Positions 17,589 to 25,631 are shown, numbered from the stretch's first letter. The stretch: DNA of 25,837 bases from Gammaproteobacteria bacterium (GCA_028064935.1 JAPTWT010000065.1:1-25837); one strand, 5' to 3'. Made by a program: numbers and translations. Notes: generated by a model not told the origin, from the sequence alone.

Positions 17589-18379
17589 TCGTCTGGCATG
17601 GCCTGGTCAATGCCTGCCTCACCCCGCCCGGACTTTTTCTGCTGCCGATGGCCATAGGCCTTATACTGCTCGCGGCGCGCAGGCACAGGACGGGGGCCGC
17701 GCTCGTGGCCTTGTCGTGGGCCGGGCTATGGATCGTGAGTCTGCCGGCGGTGAGCCACCCGCTTGCGCGCGACTGGGAGAGCTACCCGGCCTTGAGCCGC
17801 CCGCTGCCGATCGGTCCGCGGGCCATCGTCGTGCTCGCCGCCGGACGCTACCACGACGCCCCGGAATACGGGGGGCGCGATACCGTGGGCGCCGATACCC
17901 TGGTGCGCCTGCGCTACGCTGCGCGACTCTTTCGCGAGACCCATCTCCCCATCCTGGTCTCGGGTGGCGCCCCGCTCGGGGGAACCGCCGCCGCGCGGCT
18001 CATGCGTCGCGTCCTGAACCGGGACTTCGCGACCCCCGTCAAGTGGGTGGAGGCGAGCTCAAAGACCACCGCGCAAAACGCCCGCTATTCATGGGCCGTC
18101 CTGCATTCCCAGAAGATCCACTCGATCTTTCTCGTGACCCAGGCCTGGCATATGCCGCGCGCGGTGGCACTGTTTCGTGAGGCGGGTTTCAAGGTGGTCC
18201 CCGCCCCCACGGGCTTCGTCACCCGCTCGCGTCGTGGCCAGACGATCCTCGCCTACCTCCCCAGCGCCCACGCGCTCGCCCTGTCGGCGTTGATCTTCCA
18301 CGAGATGATCGGTCTTGCGTGGGTGCGGGTGCGCGCCCTGCTCCCCGCACCCCTGGCGCACCTCATAAGCCACGGCTGA
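17585..18379 (+). CDS. YdcF/ElyC-like DUF218 membrane protein
   Basis: This 264-aa protein has two N-terminal hydrophobic helices (about residues 10-50) followed by a DUF218 domain. Visible signatures are [66 protein letters not shown] and the [21 protein letters not shown] motif. ElyC, the best-studied homologue, is an inner-membrane factor needed for peptidoglycan assembly and undecaprenyl-phosphate use. The wall-gene neighbourhood fits such a role. GTG 17585 is used as start and overlaps the lipA stop (GTGA), indicating coupling. The exact substrate is unknown. Confidence 0.85.
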   Translation: MIVWHGLVNACLTPPGLFLLPMAIGLILLAARRHRTGAALVALSWAGLWIVSLPAVSHPLARDWESYPALSRPLPIGPRAIVVLAAGRYHDAPEYGGRDTVGADTLVRLRYAARLFRETHLPILVSGGAPLGGTAAARLMRRVLNRDFATPVKWVEASSKTTAQNARYSWAVLHSQKIHSIFLVTQAWHMPRAVALFREAGFKVVPAPTGFVTRSRRGQTILAYLPSAHALALSALIFHEMIGLAWVRVRALLPAPLAHLISHG

Positions 18380-18454
18380 AACCGTCCCTGAAGGTCCGAT
18401 TCTTCGCCCCCGGAGCGCGGGTTAAGCTTGCCTAAACATCGAGCGGAGTGAGCC

Positions 18455-18691
18455 ATGGGCGTTGCCGAACCATTCGCTGCCGACGGCAGTTCCGAATCCA
18501 CCACCACGCACGCCAACCCCTATGTCGAAGAGGCCCTGGCATGGCTGGGGAGATTGAGCGCCTATATGTCCGAGCGTGATATCAACGCCATGCGTCAGGA
18601 TCTCGAGCGGCGCATACGGGAGCATCCGGGCGCCAGTATCGCCATAGGATTCGGTGTCGGCGTCATTCTGGGCAAGCTCTTGAGCCGCTAG
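18455..18691 (+). CDS. Small YqjD/ElaB-like (DUF883-type) membrane-anchored protein
   Basis: This 78-aa protein has a polar N-terminal region, a helical segment (ERDINAMRQDLERRIREHPGA) and a Gly-rich C-terminal hydrophobic tail IAIGFGVGVILGKLL ending SR. That layout matches ElaB/YqjD proteins, stationary-phase C-tail-anchored inner-membrane proteins that can bind ribosomes in E. coli. The N-terminal half is shorter than in E. coli YqjD (101 aa). A GGAG ribosome-binding site precedes ATG 18455. It lies 8 bp upstream of a YqjE-like gene, repeating the yqjDE arrangement, which supports the assignment. Confidence 0.7.
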   Translation: MGVAEPFAADGSSESTTTHANPYVEEALAWLGRLSAYMSERDINAMRQDLERRIREHPGASIAIGFGVGVILGKLLSR

Positions 18692-18699
18692 GGGCGACT

Positions 18700-19152
18700 A
18701 TGGCCACACACTGGAATTCACAGTCCCTGCACCCCGGGCTGACCGTTGACCGCATGTCGCTAAAGGGTCTTTTGCGCCATGCCGCCGATGAAGCGAGCGA
18801 GATCATCCGCAGCGAAGCCAATGTCATCAAGCTCGAGATCGAGGAGAGCACGCGCGCACTCATTACCGACGCCCTGAAGGCCGCGGCCTATAGCGCCGTG
18901 GCCTTGCTCGGCCTCTTGAGCCTGCTGGCATTCGTCATCATCGGGCTCGCCGACATCATAACGAACGCCGCCTCCCCCATGACGAGCGTATGGCTGAGCG
19001 CGCTCATCATCGGCGTATTGTTGACCGGTGTCGGCAGCGCCATGGCAATGAGGCATGCCAAACGCATAGGACGGGACGCGCAGATGAAGAAGACGCGATC
19101 GGAGGTCAATGCCGACAAGGCCTTCATCAAGGATGAATGGAAAAAACTCTAA
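18700..19152 (+). CDS. YqjE-like putative holin-superfamily membrane protein
   Basis: This 150-aa protein begins with an amphipathic helical region (MSLKGLLRHAADEASEIIRSEANVIKLEIEEST, about 21-53). Two adjacent transmembrane segments follow (AAYSAVALLGLLSLLAFVIIGL and VWLSALIIGVLLTGVGSAMAM), then a basic, charged tail. This is the Phage_holin_3_6/YqjE pattern. Despite the family name, no lytic role is known for chromosomal copies of this type; they are linked to membrane or stress maintenance. It follows the YqjD-like gene by 8 bp and is followed by a DUF3618-like gene. Confidence 0.8.
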   Translation: MATHWNSQSLHPGLTVDRMSLKGLLRHAADEASEIIRSEANVIKLEIEESTRALITDALKAAAYSAVALLGLLSLLAFVIIGLADIITNAASPMTSVWLSALIIGVLLTGVGSAMAMRHAKRIGRDAQMKKTRSEVNADKAFIKDEWKKL

Positions 19153-19166
19153 GCCAGGGGGCTCCC

Positions 19167-19640
19167 ATGGACGACGAAGTGGTAGAGGTGTACTCCTCCG
19201 AGGAGGCGCGTCTGGAGGCCGAGCGGCACCGGCGTGACCTTGCCGACACCCTGGATGCCTTGAGCGAGCGCGTCGGCAGCGCCGTGGAACAGATCGAGCG
19301 CCAGGTCACCTTCCCGATTCGATGGTCGCTCAAGCACCCCCTTTTGGCCGTAGGCCTGAGCGTGGGCGCCGGGGTCCTGCTGGGCCACCGCCTGCAGCGG
19401 TCCCGGCCGAAACGCACGAGCGCGCTCGCCCGCGAACTCGAAGGCGCCTACCTCCAGGGGCGTCACGACGAGGCCGAGCAACGCCCGCCACGCGAGCCCG
19501 AATACTGGGCGGGCCTCAAACTTGCCGATGGCCCCGAGGTCGGCGGCCTGCTCCTCGAGGCCGCAAAGCCCCTTTTGCACCATCTCACCCAGGGACTCGT
19601 CGAGAGCTTTAATAACAACGCGCGCGAACCGCGCGAATAA
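19167..19640 (+). CDS. DUF3618-like membrane-associated protein
   Basis: This 157-aa protein starts at ATG 19167, which has an AGGGGG ribosome-binding site; an in-frame ATG at 19137 would overlap the preceding gene. The N-terminal helical region LEAERHRRDLADTLDALSERV is the DUF3618 signature, followed by a short hydrophobic stretch (LKHPLLAVGLSVGAGVLLGH) and a charged C-terminal half with LLLEAAKPLLHHLTQGLVESF. DUF3618 genes commonly accompany YqjD/YqjE-type genes. Function is unknown. The three genes at 18455-19640 are probably one transcription unit. Confidence 0.75.
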   Translation: MDDEVVEVYSSEEARLEAERHRRDLADTLDALSERVGSAVEQIERQVTFPIRWSLKHPLLAVGLSVGAGVLLGHRLQRSRPKRTSALARELEGAYLQGRHDEAEQRPPREPEYWAGLKLADGPEVGGLLLEAAKPLLHHLTQGLVESFNNNAREPRE

Positions 19641-19694
19641 CAACCGGAGACGCCAGGCGGCATGGCGGCCAGCCTACGGGGCCGCGCGGCCTGA

Positions 19695-19703
19695 TGTTAT
19701 ACT
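19695..19703 (+). promoter_or_regulatory. Extended -10 promoter upstream of the hemolysin III gene
   Basis: TG-T-TATACT is an extended -10 element (TG at 19695-19696, hexamer 19698-19703). No -35 hexamer is evident, as is common for extended -10 promoters. Transcription would start near 19710, shortly before an AGGGGGG ribosome-binding site and ATG 19724. It separates this gene from the upstream membrane-protein trio. Confidence 0.5.
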
Positions 19704-19723
19704 GTCCCTGTAGGGGGGACTGC

Positions 19724-20359
19724 ATGCTGCGCTCCGAACGATTCAATAGCCTCAGTCATATCGCAGGCGGTCTGCTGGCCATCGCGGGCACCGTCGTGTT
19801 GATCGTATTTGCGGCCCTGCGCGGGGATCCCTGGCGGATCGTGAGCTTCAGCATCTACGGGCTTACACTCGTATTCCTGTATGCCATGTCGGGCCTCTAT
19901 CACGGCCTTACGGGCCGGGCACGGGCGGTGTTCAAGCGGCTCGACCATGTCGCCATCTATCTTTTGATCGCCGGGACCTATACCCCGTTCGTCCTGGGGC
20001 CTTTGCGTGGGCCGTGGGGCTGGTCCCTGTTCGGGGTGCTGTGGGGTCTTGCGGTGCTTGGCATCGTCCAGGAATTCATCCCCCAGAGATCACGGCGGCT
20101 GTCGATGATCTTCTATGGCGTCATGGGGTGGTTGATCGTCATCGCCCTGCAACCCCTCATGCGCCACCTGCCCCCGGCGGGCTTTGCGTGGCTCGCCGCC
20201 GGCGGACTTCTATACACGGTGGGCGCGATATTTTTTCTCTTCGACGAGAAATGGCCGTTGGCCCACGAGATCTGGCACCTGTTCGTTCTGGGCGGGAGCA
20301 TTGCGCAATACTGCGCGGTGTTATTCTATATCGGACTCACGCCCGTACGCGCCGCGTAG
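19724..20359 (+). CDS. Hemolysin III / PAQR-family membrane protein (YqfA-like)
   Basis: This 211-aa polytopic membrane protein has about seven hydrophobic segments. Metal-site and signature residues of the HlyIII/PAQR superfamily are present: SHIAGG (His12), MSGLYHGL (His60), LDHVAIYLLIAGTYTPF (Asp74 and His75) and HEIWHLFVLGGSIAQY (His181 and His185). Relatives include E. coli YqfA; haemolysis is shown for only a few members, and roles in membrane lipid homeostasis are suggested. ATG 19724 is chosen for its strong AGGGGGG ribosome-binding site. It converges on the DUF2249-hemerythrin gene with 20 bp between stops. Confidence 0.9.
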   Translation: MLRSERFNSLSHIAGGLLAIAGTVVLIVFAALRGDPWRIVSFSIYGLTLVFLYAMSGLYHGLTGRARAVFKRLDHVAIYLLIAGTYTPFVLGPLRGPWGWSLFGVLWGLAVLGIVQEFIPQRSRRLSMIFYGVMGWLIVIALQPLMRHLPPAGFAWLAAGGLLYTVGAIFFLFDEKWPLAHEIWHLFVLGGSIAQYCAVLFYIGLTPVRAA

Positions 20360-20377
20360 GCCCCAGAAGATCGGGGC
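20360..20377. terminator. Short hairpin between convergent genes
   Basis: GCCCC (20360-20364) and GGGGC (20373-20377) can form a 5-bp stem with an 8-nt loop in the 20-bp gap between two convergent stop codons. There is no T-tract on either strand, so it would be a weak or Rho-assisted stop at best. Confidence 0.2.
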
Positions 20378-20379
20378 GG

Positions 20380-21069
20380 TCAAGGAGCGGGGGATGACAG
20401 GCGCCGGCGGACCTCGTTTAGGAGCGTCCCGTGGCCGACGCTCGCGGCCCGTTCCCAGGCATCGAACAAGAGCGTCTCTTCCCGGAACTCGTGCTTGTTG
20501 AGGCTCGCGGCAAGGAGGCCAAGCCACGTGTCCAGGTCCTTGCAGGACTCCTCGGGGGCGGCGCACACCTCCTGGATGGCATCCAGCTGGACCAGGATGT
20601 CGTCGTGCTCGCGGCGCATGAGCGCCGTCGGCTCCTCGGCATCGCGGGCGGCAAGGGGTGCGAGAAGATCGTTTTCGATGAGGATATGGGCGCGCAGGGC
20701 GTGATCGAAGGCCGTGACCTCCGAGACCGCCTCACGCCAGTGCCCGCCATTGACCAGGGACAGCGACCGGACGAGACGGGCATCCATGTCGTCATGATCG
20801 CGCCGCAGGGTGTCGGTGAGCGCGAGCGCCTCGCCCGGGCCGCGGATGTGCAGGGTGACCAGGTAACCCTGGCCATCAGTGGCGGCGTGCCAGACGAGCG
20901 TATGGCGCATGTGATTCTGAAGCTGGGCCATGAGCAGGGTCGGGTCCTCGGGGCTCCAGATGCGCAGGGATTCCCCGGGACCCATCTCGCGCAGGACGGA
21001 GTAGGCATAGGTGGATGCCGGTACGCCTTGCGGCGTAAGACGCAGATCAAGGACGTAGCAGCACGACAT
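20380..21069 (-). CDS. DUF2249 (TusA-like)–hemerythrin HHE fusion protein
   Basis: This 229-aa protein has two parts. Residues about 4-80 fit DUF2249, a TusA-like fold: YVLDLRLTPQGVPAS, then MGPGESLRIWSPEDPTLLM and LVWHAATDGQGYLVTLHIRG. The TusA-type CPxP cysteine motif is absent. The remainder is a four-helix hemerythrin-like HHE domain with candidate di-iron ligands in TLRRDHDDMD, HALRAHILIEND, RREHDDIL and NKHEFREETLLF. Such proteins bind O2 or NO, or sense redox state, in the cytoplasm. ATG 21069 has a GAGG ribosome-binding site 8 bp after the preceding stop; a TTG at 21081 is less likely. It is probably co-transcribed with the flavoprotein gene under the FNR-type site at 22308. Confidence 0.82.
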   Translation of the reverse strand: MSCCYVLDLRLTPQGVPASTYAYSVLREMGPGESLRIWSPEDPTLLMAQLQNHMRHTLVWHAATDGQGYLVTLHIRGPGEALALTDTLRRDHDDMDARLVRSLSLVNGGHWREAVSEVTAFDHALRAHILIENDLLAPLAARDAEEPTALMRREHDDILVQLDAIQEVCAAPEESCKDLDTWLGLLAASLNKHEFREETLLFDAWERAASVGHGTLLNEVRRRLSSPAP

Positions 21070-21077
21070 AGGGCGCC

Positions 21078-22274
21078 TCAAGCGATAAGGGAGACGGCCG
21101 GGCGTGGCGCCTGGGCCGGCGCGACGCCCGTCAGGAGATACTCGAGGAGGTCGCGGACCGGACGGATCTCGCGGCCAAAAGGCAAGGGCGCACCCCCCCG
21201 GAAGAACAGTCCCTGCTCGACATTGCCCTTGGCGGCCGCCGCCAGCTGGGTCTCGATGCAGAATTGCCCGGCCTCGGGATTACCGTCCTTGAAGCCACAA
21301 TGGCTCAGACACTCAAGCCGGCTCGCGCACCCTCCGCAGCGGCCCGTGGCGCGGGCCTTCAAGAGGGTCTCGCGCGCCAGATAGCGCTTGAGCCAGGGGG
21401 TAAGTACCGCGCGCGCCGGCAGCCCGGCGGCGCTCATGAACGTAACGATATCCTCGCCGCGCGCCTCGGCCAACACCCGCTTGAAGTTCGGGTGCGCATC
21501 GCACTCCTCGGTCACCGCGAACGCCGTACCCAGTTGCACGCCGGAGGCACCACGATCGAGCAGATCGCGAATGGCGCGGAACGAGCCGATGCCCCCCGCC
21601 GGAATGAGCGGGATCCGTTCGGCGGCCACACCGAGCCTCTTGAACAGCGCCAAGGCCTCCTTCAGGACATGGCGGAAATCGAAGCGGGGGGAGTCGACAT
21701 CGGCCAATCGTGGGGCGCCAAGATGACCACCGGCGTGGCCGGGGTGCTCTATGATGACCGCATCGGGGAGCCGGCCCTTACGCATCCACTTGCGCAACAG
21801 GACCTCGATCCCACGCTCCTCGGAGAGGATGGGGATCAGGGCGACATCGTGCCCCTGAGTCAGCTCGGGGAGATCGAGCGGCAATCCGGCCCCCATCACG
21901 ATGGCGTTGGCCCCGCTGAGACAGGCCTGGCGGACGAAATCGGCATAATGGTTCAGTGCGCGCATGACATTGACCGCGATGAACGCCGCGGGCCCGGCGA
22001 TGGCGCGCGCCGCCTTGACCTCGCGATCCAGGGCCTCGAGATTGCCGTCGAGCATCTTGTGCGTATCCCGGCAGCGGCGCAGGCGGCTCATGATATCCGG
22101 ATGCAGATGCCGCAGATCAACGCTTGCGATAGTGCCGACCGCGCCCTCGCGCGCCACTGCGGAGGCGAGCTTATGGGCGGAGATGGCCACCCCCATACCC
22201 CCCTGAAAGATGGGCAACAGGTGACGGCCCCTCAGATTCAGTTTCGGTAGGCACGATGCGATTACGGATGTCAT
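21078..22274 (-). CDS. Nitronate monooxygenase-like FMN flavoprotein with C-terminal Cys cluster
   Basis: This 398-aa TIM-barrel FMN protein belongs to the nitronate monooxygenase/2-nitropropane dioxygenase family. Signatures are PIFQGGMGVAIS (21-32), IEHPGHAGGHLGAP (175-188), the phosphate-binding IPAGGIGSFRAI (224-235) and GVQLGTAF (245-252). It also carries a C-terminal module with Cys313, Cys316, Cys322, Cys326 and Cys339 (GRCGGCASRLECLSHCG), plausible metal or Fe-S ligands. Family members oxidise nitronates or act as NAD(P)H-flavin oxidoreductases; the substrate here is unknown. ATG 22274 matches relatives and has no clear Shine-Dalgarno. An FNR-type box lies about 41 bp upstream. The next gene encodes the hemerythrin fusion. 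Confidence 0.88.
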   Translation of the reverse strand: MTSVIASCLPKLNLRGRHLLPIFQGGMGVAISAHKLASAVAREGAVGTIASVDLRHLHPDIMSRLRRCRDTHKMLDGNLEALDREVKAARAIAGPAAFIAVNVMRALNHYADFVRQACLSGANAIVMGAGLPLDLPELTQGHDVALIPILSEERGIEVLLRKWMRKGRLPDAVIIEHPGHAGGHLGAPRLADVDSPRFDFRHVLKEALALFKRLGVAAERIPLIPAGGIGSFRAIRDLLDRGASGVQLGTAFAVTEECDAHPNFKRVLAEARGEDIVTFMSAAGLPARAVLTPWLKRYLARETLLKARATGRCGGCASRLECLSHCGFKDGNPEAGQFCIETQLAAAAKGNVEQGLFFRGGAPLPFGREIRPVRDLLEYLLTGVAPAQAPRPAVSLIA

Positions 22275-22304
22275 GATGTGAGCTTAGTCCGATGACCCGC
22301 CCAT

Positions 22305-22652
22305 TCATTGATGCGGATCAAGGGCCAATCCGTGGGGTTGGACCGCCGCCACCATGTAGCGCACCGCCGCGCGCACCTCGCTATCGGTCAGGGATTCGTC
22401 GCCGCCCTTGGGGGGCATGAAGCTGTACCCGTAATAGCCGTGGATGGCGTGCCCGTACAGGACCTTCATGCCCTTCGCCAAGTGCTTGCGCCAGGCACCG
22501 CGGTTGCCGAACTGGGGCGCGCCGGCGATACCGCGGGCATGACAGGTGTGGCATGTCTGATCGAAGACCTGCCGGCCGGTGAGGACCCGGGCGGACACGC
22601 CGGTCGTGAACACCGCCAGGATCAGGACCGAAAGGGGCATGGGGCGGGGCAT
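22305..22652 (-). CDS. Small class I cytochrome c (c5-like), exported
   Basis: This 115-aa protein has an N-terminal signal peptide (PLSVLILAVFTTGVSA, cleavage near residue 21) and one haem-binding CHTCH motif (Cys34, Cys37, His38). The likely axial Met is Met79 in YSFMPPKGG, followed by the terminal helix LTDSEVRAAVRYMV. It is a periplasmic one-haem electron carrier similar to cytochrome c5 or c552. It begins 13 bp after the hemN stop and is likely co-transcribed with it, linking haem synthesis and a haem protein. Its 3' end lies next to the FNR-type box serving the next gene. Confidence 0.92.
   Translation of the reverse strand: MPRPMPLSVLILAVFTTGVSARVLTGRQVFDQTCHTCHARGIAGAPQFGNRGAWRKHLAKGMKVLYGHAIHGYYGYSFMPPKGGDESLTDSEVRAAVRYMVAAVQPHGLALDPHQ
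22308..22321. promoter_or_regulatory. FNR/ANR-type box TTGATGCGGATCAA
   Basis: This is an exact match to TTGAT-N4-ATCAA. It overlaps the last codons of the cytochrome c gene and is centred 40.5 bp upstream of the A of the flavoprotein ATG (22274). That is the class II activator position if transcription starts at or next to the start codon. Seen in sequence; regulator binding is inferred. Confidence 0.6.
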
Positions 22653-22665
22653 GGGTATCTCTCTC

Positions 22666-24039
22666 CTAGACGACGCGGGAAAACCGCCGGCGATCGGCGA
22701 TGAGCAGGTAACGGTCGAAGACCGCGCACACCGCGCGCACCAGCATCTGGCCGCGCGGGGTCACGGCAATCTTGCGGTCATCCACCTCCACCAGGCCGTC
22801 ATGGATAAAGGGCTCGAGGCGCGCCAGTTCGGAGGTGAAATAGGTGGCGAAGCGCAGACCGTGACGGGCCTCGACGGCCGCCACATCGCACTCCATGTGG
22901 CACAGGAGATCGTTGATCACCTCGCGGCGCAGCTCGTCATCGGCGCTCAATTCGAACCCGCGGCGCACGGGCAGCGTCCCTTGATCGACGAGGGCCTCAT
23001 ATTCCTTCAAGTCCCAGGCATTCTGGCTGTAGATCGCGCCTATGCGGCTGACTGCCGAGGCCCCCACCCCCAGGACATCGAGGTGCCCACGGGTCGAATA
23101 TCCCTGAAAATTGCGCGCCAGGGTGCGGTCGCGCTGGGCCTGCGCCAGCTCGTCGCCAGCCTTGGCGAAGTGGTCGAGTCCGATATAGACGTAACCGGCG
23201 CCGGCCAATGCCTCGGCAGTGCCGCTCAAGATGGCGATCTTGGTCAGGCCGTCGGGGATCTCGGCGGCATCGATGCGCCGCTGCGGTTTGAAGCGTTCCG
23301 GGAGATGCGCATAGTTGAAGAGCGACACGCGATCCGGGGCGATCTCAAGAAGACGATCGACTGTACGCGCGAAACTGTCGCGGGTCTGGCGCGGCAGGCC
23401 ATAGATGAGGTCGACGCTCAGGGAGCGAAACCCCAGGGTGCGCGCGGTCTGCGCGACATGGCGCACCAGCGCGAAGGACTGCTCGCGGTTGATGGCGCGT
23501 TGCACGGCGGGGTCGAAATCCTGGACCCCAAGGCTCAGGCGGTTGAATCCGATGGAGCGTAGGAGCGCGAGCGTGGCATCCGAGGCATGGCGCGGATCGA
23601 TCTCGATCGAATACTCGCCGCCATCATCGGCGCGCAGCGCGAAACGCTCGGCTATCGCGCACATGAGGGCGCGCATCTCGTCATGACTCAGAAAGGTGGG
23701 CGTCCCGCCGCCCCAGTGGAGCTGATCCAGGGGTGGGCGCGCACCGAGCCATGGCGACAACAAGGCGAGCTCCCGGGCGACGCGCGTCACATAAGGCTCG
23801 GCGCGGTCGTGGTGCTTCGTTATCGTCTTATTGCAGGCGCAGTAATAGCATACGGACTCGCAGAACGGGACGTGCACATAGAGCGACCACGGGCGATCCG
23901 CCGGTCGCGCCGCGAGCGTGCGGCCCAGGTCATCGGGGCCGAACTGGCCATGGAATTGAGTCGCTGGGGGGTACGAGGTGTAACGCGGCGCCGATTCCCC
24001 ATAGCGGGCGACGAGTGAGGCATCGAAAGAATCATTCAT
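22666..24039 (-). CDS. hemN: Oxygen-independent coproporphyrinogen III dehydrogenase
   Basis: HemN is a radical SAM enzyme that decarboxylates coproporphyrinogen III to protoporphyrinogen IX without O2. The 457-aa product equals E. coli HemN in length. It has the CxxxCxxCxC motif CESVCYYCAC (Cys60, Cys64, Cys67, Cys69), the HemN N-terminal ARYGESAPRYTSYPPATQFH (11-30), the HWGGGTPTFLS motif, EIDPRHA and the GLPRQT segment. The C-terminal HemN domain includes LDHFAKAGDELAQAQ, the region that separates true HemN from HemW. An FNR-type palindrome upstream, centred 55.5 bp before the ATG, supports anaerobic induction. The cytochrome c gene follows by 13 bp. Confidence 0.95.
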   Translation of the reverse strand: MNDSFDASLVARYGESAPRYTSYPPATQFHGQFGPDDLGRTLAARPADRPWSLYVHVPFCESVCYYCACNKTITKHHDRAEPYVTRVARELALLSPWLGARPPLDQLHWGGGTPTFLSHDEMRALMCAIAERFALRADDGGEYSIEIDPRHASDATLALLRSIGFNRLSLGVQDFDPAVQRAINREQSFALVRHVAQTARTLGFRSLSVDLIYGLPRQTRDSFARTVDRLLEIAPDRVSLFNYAHLPERFKPQRRIDAAEIPDGLTKIAILSGTAEALAGAGYVYIGLDHFAKAGDELAQAQRDRTLARNFQGYSTRGHLDVLGVGASAVSRIGAIYSQNAWDLKEYEALVDQGTLPVRRGFELSADDELRREVINDLLCHMECDVAAVEARHGLRFATYFTSELARLEPFIHDGLVEVDDRKIAVTPRGQMLVRAVCAVFDRYLLIADRRRFSRVV

Positions 24040-24087
24040 AAGCTAACCCTAAAACGCGACGGTAACGCCCGGGTCCCTCGGTGCGCC

Positions 24088-24101
24088 TTGATCAATATCA
24101 A
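24088..24101. promoter_or_regulatory. FNR/ANR-type box TTGATCAATATCAA upstream of hemN
   Basis: This is an exact TTGAT-N4-ATCAA match in the 72-bp gap between the ubiD stop and the hemN start. With class II placement at -41.5, transcription would start near 24053 and leave a 14-nt leader. No strong -10 hexamer is seen, so dependence on an activator is plausible. Anaerobic hemN genes are well-known FNR/ANR targets. Confidence 0.75.
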
Positions 24102-24111
24102 CCCGAACCGA

Positions 24112-25575
24112 TCAGATCCCCAGGGCCGCACAGATATCGGCCACCGCCGCCTGAGTCCGGGGATCAGGCTGGATCGGTCGACCCGGAGGACGCGTGACCT
24201 CGGGGGGCCGCTTCAATGTGGCATCCAGGCCCATCTTACCGCCCAGACCGGCCTCGGGGCTCGCGAAATCCAGGTAATCGATGGGCGTATTCGTCAAGAT
24301 GACCGCATCGCGAGCGGGATCGGCACGGGTCACCAGCGCCCATACGACCTCAGACCAGTCGCGAATGTTGATATCATCGTCGGTCACGATCACGAATTTG
24401 GTGTAGGTGAACTGCCTAAGGTAGGACCATACACCGAACATGACGCGGCGCGCGTGGCCAGGATAGCGTTTGCGAATGCTCACCACGGCGACCCGGTAGG
24501 AACAGGCCTCGGGGGGCAGGTAAAAGTCGGTGATCTCGGGGAATTGTTGCTGCAAGAGCGGCACGAAGACCTCGTTCAAGGCCCCGGCCAGCACCGAGGG
24601 CTCGTCGTGCGGTGAGCGCCCCATATAGGTCGTTTGATAGAGGGGGGCGTGACGATGCGTCACGCGGGTCACAGTCATGACCGGGAAATGGTCCTGGGCG
24701 TTGTAATAGCCGGTATGATCGCCGAACGGCCCCTCCAGGGCGGTATCGCCTGGGGCGATCACCCCCTCCAGGACGATCTCAGCGCGCGCCGGGACCAGCA
24801 AGCCGTTGCCGGCGCGCGTAAGTTCGGTGCGCGCCCCCCGCAAAAGACCGGCAAACTGATACTCCGACAGGGTGTCCGGAATGGGTGCGACCGCGGCTAT
24901 GGTGAGGGCCGGATCCGCGCCTATGGCCACCGCCACCGGAAACGGTTCATCCGGGTGGGCCTCGCGAAACCGCGCATAATCACCGGCCCCGCCACGATGT
25001 GCGAGCCAACGCATGATGAGGCGATTGCGGCCGATCAGCTGCTGGCGATAAACCGCGACGTTGTGCCGCTCATCGCGCGTCGGGCGGGTGATGACCAGAC
25101 CGAAGGTGAGCAGCCGCCCGGCATCCCCAGGCCAGCAGTGCGAGATCGGCAGGGCCTCGAGATCGACGGCCTCACCCTCCTGAACGCACTCGTGGACCGG
25201 CGCGCCGTCTTCCACGATGCGCGAGCGCGCCGCCCACAGGCGACCGATGATGGGGAGATGACGAATGGCCTCGCCCGTGCCACGTGGCCAGCGCGGCTCC
25301 TTGATCCGTCCAAGCAACTCCCCGAGCGCGCGCAAGGCGGTGCTATCGTCCAAGTCCATGGCCTGCAAGACCCGCTCGCGGGTCCCAAACAGGTTGCCGA
25401 CCACGGGCATGGTCCCGCCATCGACATGCTCGAACAGCAATGCGGGTCCCTGGGCCATGATCGCGCGCCGGCAGATCTCGGTAATCTCCAGGTGGGCGCT
25501 GACCGGCGCGGCCACGCGCGCGAGGAGGTTTCGGCGCTCGAGGTGCGCGAGGAATTGGCGCATGTCGGTAAACAT
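24112..25575 (-). CDS. ubiD: 4-hydroxy-3-polyprenylbenzoate decarboxylase UbiD
   Basis: UbiD uses prenylated FMN to decarboxylate 4-hydroxy-3-polyprenylbenzoate in ubiquinone synthesis. From ATG 25575 the product has 487 aa, close to E. coli UbiD (497). It begins MFTDMRQFLAHLERRNLLARV, which aligns with the family N-terminus; an upstream in-frame TTG at 25626 sits 5 bp from an FNR-type box and is unlikely. Signatures are VYRQQLIGRNRLIMRWLAHR with the prFMN-binding Asn/Arg, AEIVLEGVI with the catalytic Glu, EGPFGDHTGYY, and the C-terminal DDDINIRDWSEVVWAL. A ubiX prenyltransferase gene must exist elsewhere. The FNR-type box at 25632 hints at oxygen-responsive expression. Confidence 0.94.
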   Translation of the reverse strand: MFTDMRQFLAHLERRNLLARVAAPVSAHLEITEICRRAIMAQGPALLFEHVDGGTMPVVGNLFGTRERVLQAMDLDDSTALRALGELLGRIKEPRWPRGTGEAIRHLPIIGRLWAARSRIVEDGAPVHECVQEGEAVDLEALPISHCWPGDAGRLLTFGLVITRPTRDERHNVAVYRQQLIGRNRLIMRWLAHRGGAGDYARFREAHPDEPFPVAVAIGADPALTIAAVAPIPDTLSEYQFAGLLRGARTELTRAGNGLLVPARAEIVLEGVIAPGDTALEGPFGDHTGYYNAQDHFPVMTVTRVTHRHAPLYQTTYMGRSPHDEPSVLAGALNEVFVPLLQQQFPEITDFYLPPEACSYRVAVVSIRKRYPGHARRVMFGVWSYLRQFTYTKFVIVTDDDINIRDWSEVVWALVTRADPARDAVILTNTPIDYLDFASPEAGLGGKMGLDATLKRPPEVTRPPGRPIQPDPRTQAAVADICAALGI

Positions 25576-25631
25576 TCTGGCGGCATCGTAGACCGGGGTC
25601 CGCGCCGGCCCTTTGATCCATCGCAAAACAT

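Noticed and set aside
18700..19152. Prophage holin as evidence of a phage
   Set aside because: The YqjE-type holin-superfamily protein sits with YqjD-like and DUF3618-like genes and no lysin, portal, capsid or integrase is nearby, so it is a chromosomal envelope gene.
20431..22250. Plus-strand open frames opposite the hemerythrin fusion and nitronate monooxygenase genes
   Set aside because: They mirror real minus-strand genes with strong family motifs; composition is typical of antisense GC-rich frames.
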